Assembly: GCF_042453785.1 (NCBI RefSeq) | Contig: NC_091667.1 | Location: 20,263,501 to 20,327,500 of the forward strand | Source: Malus domestica | Taxonomy: Eukaryota > Streptophyta > Magnoliopsida > Rosales > Rosaceae | Reading direction: 5' to 3' | Length of the DNA: 64,000 bases | Part shown: positions 58,690-64,000 of the stretch, one piece after another | Numbering within the stretch: position 1 is the stretch's first letter | How the letters are laid out: the number at the start of each line of letters is the position of its first letter | Program-made: the position numbers and the translations under genes | The notes under the pieces: model-generated | Databases searched by the model: none | Told to the model about the DNA's origin: nothing | What the model saw: only the letters and a program-made list of their open reading frames with translations

Positions 58690-59650
58690 GCTTAACACCT
58701 GTACAATGTGAGTTTACTTGTAATAGTATTTCAAGTGATCAACGTTCCATGGATGGCCAAGGGTCTTGCCATCGGAGCTTCTAAGCTTGTAAGAGCTAGG
58801 GCGACTGATGTTAACAACTTCAAACGGTTCATCCCAGTTTGGACTAAGTGTTCATTCACTCGGGACTTTGTCGCAGAGTAATCTTTTCTTCAATACCCAG
58901 TCTCCCACTTTGAAAGAACGAGGTTTGACCCTTGAGTCATAGTAGTTGGAGATGCGCTGCTTGTAGGCGACATTTTTTAAGTGAGCTTGGTTCTGTGTTC
59001 CTCGACTAGATCTAAGTTGAGGGTAAGTTGTTTGTCATTTTCGCTTTGCACATAGTTCTGGACTCGAAACGTTGCTTGCTCAAGCTTAACTAGGACAACT
59101 GCCTCTATACCAAAGGTAAGTGAGAATGGGGTTTCTCATGTTGATGTCCGATACGAAATGCGGTATGACCAAAGAACTTGGTGTACAACTTATGGCCAAC
59201 AACCTTTAGCCTTGTCTAAACTGGTTTTCAAAGTTCGCTTGATTATTTTGTTGATGGCTTCAACTTGTCCATTAGACAGGGGATGAGCTGGGGAGGCAAA
59301 ACATAAGTTGATGTTGAACTTAGAGCAGAACATCCTGAACTTATTATTGTCGAATTGTCGCACATTGTCAGTGACTATCGCATTGGGAATGCCGAATCTG
59401 CAAAGGATGTTCTTCCATACGAAGTCTTTTATTTTTACCTCAGTAATGGTTGCCAAGGGTTTTACTTCGGCCCACTTTGTGAAGTAGTCAACTGTAATGA
59501 TTGCATAGCGAACCTTGCCCTTCCCTGCAGGCATTGGGCCGATCAAATCAAGTCCTCATTGGGCGAAGGGCCAAGGGCTGATCATAGGAGTGAGCGGCTC
59601 GGGAGGGGAGTGAGGAATAGTTACGTAGCGTTGACACTTATCACATGAGC
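58690..59650 (-). pseudogene. Integrase region of the Tat-type fossil
   Basis: On the minus strand the integrase core reads YAIITVDYFTKWAEVKPLAT, then FGIPNAIVTDNVRQFDN and ASPAHPLSNGQVEAINKIIK, the D, D, E signature of retroviral-type integrase. The zinc-binding side lies to the right near 59650 and the C-terminal side to the left (58700-59190), ending in NVDHLKYYYK-like text. Broken and fossil. Confidence 0.8.
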
Positions 59651-59879
59651 GGGATATTCTAATAGCATCTTGGTGGAGTGTTAGCCTGTAATATCCTTGG
59701 CGAAAAGCCTTGTGTGCTAGGGATCAAGATCCAGCATGATCTTCGCAGACTCCTTCATGTTTTTCCCGAATGACAGTTTCCGCCTCTGCAGGCGTAAGGC
59801 ATCTTAGGTATGGTAGGTTAAAACCCCGCTTGTAAAGTTGGTCATTAATGATCAAGTAACGGGTAGCCTTGTATTGAAT

Positions 59880-60400
59880 CTACTTAGCTTGGACTTTGTC
59901 ATTTGGAAGGGTGCCATGAGTAAGAAATCTATAAATCAGGGTAATCCAACTATCCCCCTGTTGTAAGTTGCACACTTCCGCAGCCATGATGCTTAGTGCT
60001 GCCAACAATTCGACCTGAATTTTTCTCCCAATCTTGTCTTCCATGGTTGAGGCGAGGCGAGCCAAAGCATCTGCATGACTGTTTGCCGCTTGAGGAATTT
60101 GGGTGATCTGGTAGTGGAAGTGCTTGACCAACAATTGTGTTCGTGCCAGATATGCTGCCATGGAGCTATCCTTAGCGTTAAAGTTGTTGGTGACCTGGTT
60201 AACCACCAATTGGGAGTTACTGAAGATATCAATTCGTTTAACCCCAAGGTGTTTGGCCAAACGTAAGCCTACTAGGAGGGCTTCATATTCAGCCTCATTG
60301 TTCGACGCCTTGAATTTGAAACGAAGAGCATACTCCATCGCCACTTTGTCAGGGGTCGTAAGGACTAGTCCTGCTCTACAACCCTGTTAGTTGGACGAGC
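59880..60400 (-). pseudogene. Second (archaeal-type) RNase H of the Tat-type fossil
   Basis: The minus frame encodes YALRFKFKASNNEAEYEALL, VGLRLAKHLGVKRIDIFSNS, QLVVNQVTN and NSHADALARLASTMED. This is the pattern of the archaeal-type RNase H (E in NNEAEYEAL, D in FSNSQL..., DALA at the end) that Tat-lineage elements place between RNase H and integrase. Fossil. Confidence 0.8.
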
Positions 60401-60409
60401 CATCAACAT

Positions 60410-61760
60410 ATAGACTCTATACTGGGGCTGTTGGTTCTATTTTTTAAGCTTCCAAGTGTAATAAAACCACTTCTTTAGGCGTAGAAACAATGTCAACATG
60501 ATATGTGAAGTCAGCGATGAAGTCTGCCACAGTTTGGCCCTTCTCATCTAGCTTTGGTTGGTAGGAGATGTCAAACTCGCCCAATGCCATCGCCCATTTG
60601 ATCATTCGCCTGGAAGTGTCAGGACTTTGGAGTATCTGTCGAAGAAAATGATTGGTAAGCACGATGATGGAGTGTGCTTGGAAGTAAGGGCAAAGTTTTC
60701 GAGTAGATATGACCAATGCTAGAGCCAATTTGTCAATGTTGGAGTATCGTGTCTCCGCATCTTTTAAGGCCTTGCTAGCGTAGTAGACAGGCCGTTCGAC
60801 ATTACCATAATTTCAAATGAGAACGGAACTTACTGCTAAAGCCGATACCGACAGATAGATAATGAGAGTGTCACCAACCTCAGGTTTGGAGAACAGAGGG
60901 GCTTTACTCATGTAGTCTTTGAGATTCTTGAATGCCTCAGCACATTCATCAGTACATGTAATGTACTTCTTACTTCCCTTAAGTGCTTTGAAGAAAGGAG
61001 CACATCTGTCTGTGGCCTTAGAGATGAACCTAGTTAAGGCTGCCATTTTGCCAGTAAGGCTTTGGATGTATTTTGAAGTTATCGGTTCCTTCATGTCGAG
61101 GATTGCTTTGATATTCTCAGGATTAGCCTTAATGCCTCGTTGGCTTATCATGAAGCCTAAGAATTTGCCAGAGTCTATGCCGAAGGCATATTTGTTGGGG
61201 TTCAACCTCATTCGATACCTTTTCAGAATGGTGAAAGTTTCAGATAGGTTGGTGATGTGTTGGTCAGCGTGTTCGCTCTTGACTAGCATATCATCAACGT
61301 AAACTTCCATGCTCTTCCCAATCTGTTCGACAAACATTGAATTGACCAGTCTTTGATAAGTCGCTCCTACATTCTTTAGGCCAAAGGGCATGACTTTATA
61401 GCAATATAGTCATCTGTCAACAGTGAAGGTTGTGTGTTCTTGGTCCGGAGGGTTCATGAGGATTTGGTTGTATCCAAAGTAAGCATTCATGAAGCTCAGG
61501 AGTTCATACCCTGCCGTAGAGTTTATAAGTCTATCTAGGAAAGCTATCATTCGGGCATCCTTTGTTTAGGCCGGTGTAATCGACACATATTCTCCACAAG
61601 ACCTTTTGGAGTAGGAGACTTTCCTTGGTCAGATTCTTCTTAACAATGACAACATTTGTTACCCACGTTGGGTAATTGACTTCACGGACGAAGCCTATGC
61701 CTTTGAGTTTTTCAACTTCTGCCTTCATTGCCTCGTACCGTTCAGCGTCATAGGATCTTC
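60410..61760 (-). pseudogene. Reverse transcriptase and first RNase H of the Tat-type fossil
   Basis: Minus-strand text includes KAEVEKLKGIGFVREVNYPT, MPFGLKNVGATYQRLVNSMF, the catalytic VYVDDMLVKS and FLGFMISQRGIKANPE of reverse transcriptase, then the linker KMAALTRFISKATDRCAPFF and RNase H text near 60450-60830 with HSIIVLTNHFLRQIL. Several breaks are present. Fossil. Confidence 0.85.
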
Positions 61761-62158
61761 ACTTCTGTCTCACTGGCTTGGTCTTGGGGTCAATACTTAA
61801 GCGATGATAGATGATATCGGGAGAGATGCCTGGCATGTCCTCGTATGACCAGGCGAAGACCTCAGTGTTCTCCTGTAAAAAAAAGATTAATGCCAACCGA
61901 ATGGGTGGTGACAAGGTGGTGCCAATCTTCACCATGCGATCCGGATAATCTTTTGAGATAGAGATATTCTCTAACTTTTCAGCGGGTTGTGCTTGCTGGG
62001 TGAAAAAGTCATCTCGAGGATCGTTGGGTTGACTATTGCCACCGTGAAGATCCAAGTTGGTTTCGTCTATGTTGGTCTTTATGACTTGGTCATGTATAGA
62101 AAGGGTTTCCTTGGGCACATGCAGGTGCTGTTGCTTGACCGAAGTGTTGTAACATGAT
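61759..62158 (-). pseudogene. Protease-to-RT linker of the Tat-type fossil
   Basis: The minus frame reads YPDRMVKIGTTLSPP, AWSYEDMPGISPDIIYHRLS and IDPKTKPVRQK, the conserved stretch just before reverse transcriptase in gypsy elements. Sequence to the right of about 62158 belongs to the inserted plus-strand LTR, although the frame continues into it. Confidence 0.75.
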
Positions 62159-62885
62159 TGTGGAGCCAAAAATAATCGCAAGGCAACACGTGGATTCTTG
62201 GGTAAAAGAGGACAAAAATACCCTTGAGGCATACTGGGATTCCTACGCGCGAGCAGCGGGCAATCATTCCTAAACCAAGTCAAAAGTGCCCAAAATAGGT
62301 AACAATTTAAAGCCTATTTCATCAAATCCCTTCTATAAGGTAATTCCTAAAACCTAATTTATTCTATATATTTTGTATTCCATTATTTAGCTAATCAATT
62401 AGCTAAATGATATTTTCCTTTCATGTTCCCTAAAAATTGATTAATTAAGGGATTAATTACCTAATCAATCCCTTAATTATCAATTAAAACGCCCATTCAC
62501 ACCTAAAACTACTAAGAGGCCGGCCACCTCCCTTTTCCTAACCTTTTTCACTTTTCTCCATTTTATTACCCCATTTATACAAATAATCAATTTTGTAACT
62601 CCTAATTAAACCTAAATTAAACCCAAAAAACCCTAGCCACCTCCTATACCTATAAATATACTCTCATTCTCACCAAAAAGCCAATTCCAACACTTTGGCA
62701 AAAATCTCAAAATTCTCTAAACACTATTTCTCTCTAAATTCTAACTTTGGCATCGGAGGTTCTTCGGCCAAAGCCCCCCCATTCATCGTGGGCGCATGAG
62801 GCTCTTGGCCTTAACCTAAGGTGTTAATTGTTTTGTAGGTGCAAAATTGTCCAAGATCAAGGAGGAAGAAATTTGCATCCACAAA
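62159..62885 (+). mobile_element. 5' LTR of a second, plus-strand gypsy-like element inserted into the Tat fossil
   Basis: The LTR begins TGTGGAGCCAAAAATAATCG at about 62159 and ends near TTTGCATCCACA (62871-62883). Just after it come AATTGATGCTTTCATTGAGA and coding-like gag sequence, the usual order. A TATA-like CCTATAAATATACTC near 62650 and a leader with CTCTCTAAA runs fit an LTR promoter. The rest of the element leaves the window at 64000. Fossil; its state beyond the window is unknown. Confidence 0.7.
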
Positions 62886-64000
62886 TTGATGCTTTCATTG
62901 AGAGTTGAAATCCATACTCGTAGAAGAATCTCGCACAAAAAGGTTTTTTCTTTATTTTCTAGTCCATTTGAATATTTTTCATACGTTCTTATTATTAGAA
63001 TTTTTTACTTGCAAAGGTTCTTTGATAAAACGTATAAGCAAAATATAATGGCTAGAAATTTAGAAAATTCCACAAGTGAAAATTCTAATGTTCAAGAAAT
63101 GGGATTGCGGAGATCCGTGAGGCTAAATGCGACAATAAGTGGAGCAGCACCACCACCATGAGTTTCCACCATGGGAACCACCACAATGGCTACCTCGGTA
63201 GCCACCCGTGGCGAGGTCCTCGCATTCGCATGCATCATATACTAAGCAGCTTGCTCCTGCCAAGCAGCCTGCTCTCGTGACCCAGCCTGCTCCCGACGAG
63301 CAGCCCATTCCCGTGGTCCAGCCTGCTTCCATCGAGTAGCCTGCTCTCGTGACCCAGCCTGCTCCCGACGAGCAGCCAACTCCAGTGGTCCAGCCTGCTT
63401 TCGTCGAGCAGCTCACTCTTGTGGCCCAGCCTGCTCCTACTAAGCAGCCTGCTCTCGTGACCCAGCCTGCTCCCGACGAGCAGCCCACTCTCGTGGTCCA
63501 GCCTGCTTCTGTCGAGCAGCCCACTCTCACGGCCCAACTTGCTCCTGTCGAGTAGTCTGCTCTCGTGACCCAGCCAGCTCCCGACGAGCAGCCCACTCCC
63601 ATGGCCCAGCCAGCTCCAGTCGAGCAGCCCACTCTCACAGCCCATCCTGCTCCAGTAGCTTTCCAAGCAGCCCAAGTCAGCCCAAGACTATCTTAACCAT
63701 CCGGACCTACCATCGAGCCGGGGGCATTCTCACCATATTTTTTCACGGATTGGACATTTCCAAACTCAAATCTCGTGCCCGGAGTCTACCACCCTTCCAC
63801 TTCCCAAGGAGGCGCATTCCTTCCAAGCTCTTCCAATCCAAATGGCGAACAACACTTGTCTCGACAAGTCATAGAGTTGACGAGCGCCCTTGCACAACCG
63901 ACAACCTTGGTGAATCAACTTTTACAACGCATCAAGATCCAACGTGCCCCGGACGAGGTATCCCGAAGTAGGACAAGGGCAGACGAACCGTTCCAGCAGC
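62886..64000 (+). pseudogene. gag region of the plus-strand gypsy-like element, with Pro/Gln-rich repeats
   Basis: An ATG at 63048 opens text MARNLENSTSENSNVQEMGL, RRSVRLNATISG, a gag-like start. From 63240 to 63660 the sequence is a tandem repeat built of about 10-codon units, alternating PAPDEQPT, VVQPA, VEQPTL and ALVTQ. A higher-order period of about 78-102 bp is set by CTGCTCTCGTGACCCAGCCT at about 63268, 63342, 63447 and 63549. Gag-like sequence resumes after 63700 (QPTTLVNQLLQRIKIQRAPD). Fossil with several breaks; ORFs on the minus strand are repeat shadows. Confidence 0.55.

Larger units (their letters stand above)
51785..62158 (-). mobile_element. Fossil Ty3/gypsy element, Tat lineage, minus strand (incomplete in window)
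   Basis: On the minus strand the order from right to left is protease side, reverse transcriptase, RNase H, a second archaeal-type RNase H, integrase, then a long 3' region with tandem repeats and an antisense ORF, and an LTR start near 51785 (TGTTGATGCACAAAATCAGT). Two RNase H domains in this order plus an antisense ORF downstream of pol are hallmarks of Tat-lineage elements. It carries several breaks in pol and is a fossil. It is interrupted at about 62158 by a plus-strand LTR element, so its 5' LTR and gag are not seen here. Confidence 0.85.

Noticed and set aside
63123-63675. Gly/Cys-rich minus-strand ORFs of 171 and 146 residues
   Set aside because: Reverse translations of the Pro/Gln repeat in the gag region; no start context or conserved fold.

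Overview
The window is nuclear DNA of a flowering plant. Genes are intron-rich with GT..AG junctions, the protein families are plant families (AHL DNA-binding proteins, receptor-like LRR proteins, thylakoid bestrophin-type channels), and the intergenic space is packed with plant transposons. Several repeats (three Au-SINE copies, a Tat-type Ty3/gypsy element with an antisense ORF, Tourist-, MULE- and hAT-type miniature elements) resemble what I remember from apple/pear-type Rosaceae. That taxonomic guess is inference from memory; no search was run.

Left arm (1-31.6 kb), gene-bearing. The 3' exons of a Raf/ILK-like protein kinase (+) lead in, followed by a complete tRNA-Val(CAC). A four-exon bestrophin-like chloroplast chloride channel gene (-) lies at 2.7-5.2 kb and a two-exon gene for a 78-residue protein (-) at 6.7-7.8 kb. 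From 5.4 to 12.9 kb is an island of small DNA transposons, several with clear terminal inverted repeats and target duplications, partly nested. A three-exon plant gene of unknown function (+) spans 15.3-18.1 kb and carries a hAT-like element in intron 1. At 20.4-23.0 kb is a receptor-like LRR gene (-) broken by two frameshifts. Next to it a second, more decayed LRR copy is split by a 1.9-kb LTR-type insertion. A large single-exon gene (-, 645 aa) of unknown function closes the arm.

Middle (31.6-48.4 kb). Mostly AT-rich non-coding DNA with tRNA-derived SINEs, LINE remnants and a 2.3-kb solo-LTR-like element. The one clear host gene is a five-exon AT-hook/PPC (AHL) gene (+, 337 aa), with an intron and a 21-codon upstream ORF in its leader. 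A decayed PIF/Harbinger element follows, with a transposase remnant (+) and a convergent Myb-like ORF1 (-).

Right arm (48.4-64 kb), transposon-dominated. A small decayed LTR element holds a 1.1-kb hAT-like element and a 0.6-kb Harbinger-type element. From about 51.8 kb a fossil Tat-lineage Ty3/gypsy element lies on the minus strand: long terminal and 3' region with four families of tandem repeats and an antisense coiled-coil ORF, then integrase, two RNase H domains, reverse transcriptase and the protease side. At about 62.16 kb it is interrupted by the 5' LTR and gag region of another gypsy-like element on the plus strand, which leaves the window.

No operon-like system is present; the host genes are independent. 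The most unusual material is the fossil gypsy element's 3' region, with an antisense ORF, regularly spaced palindromes and several repeat arrays, and the dense set of nested miniature transposons with readable target duplications.
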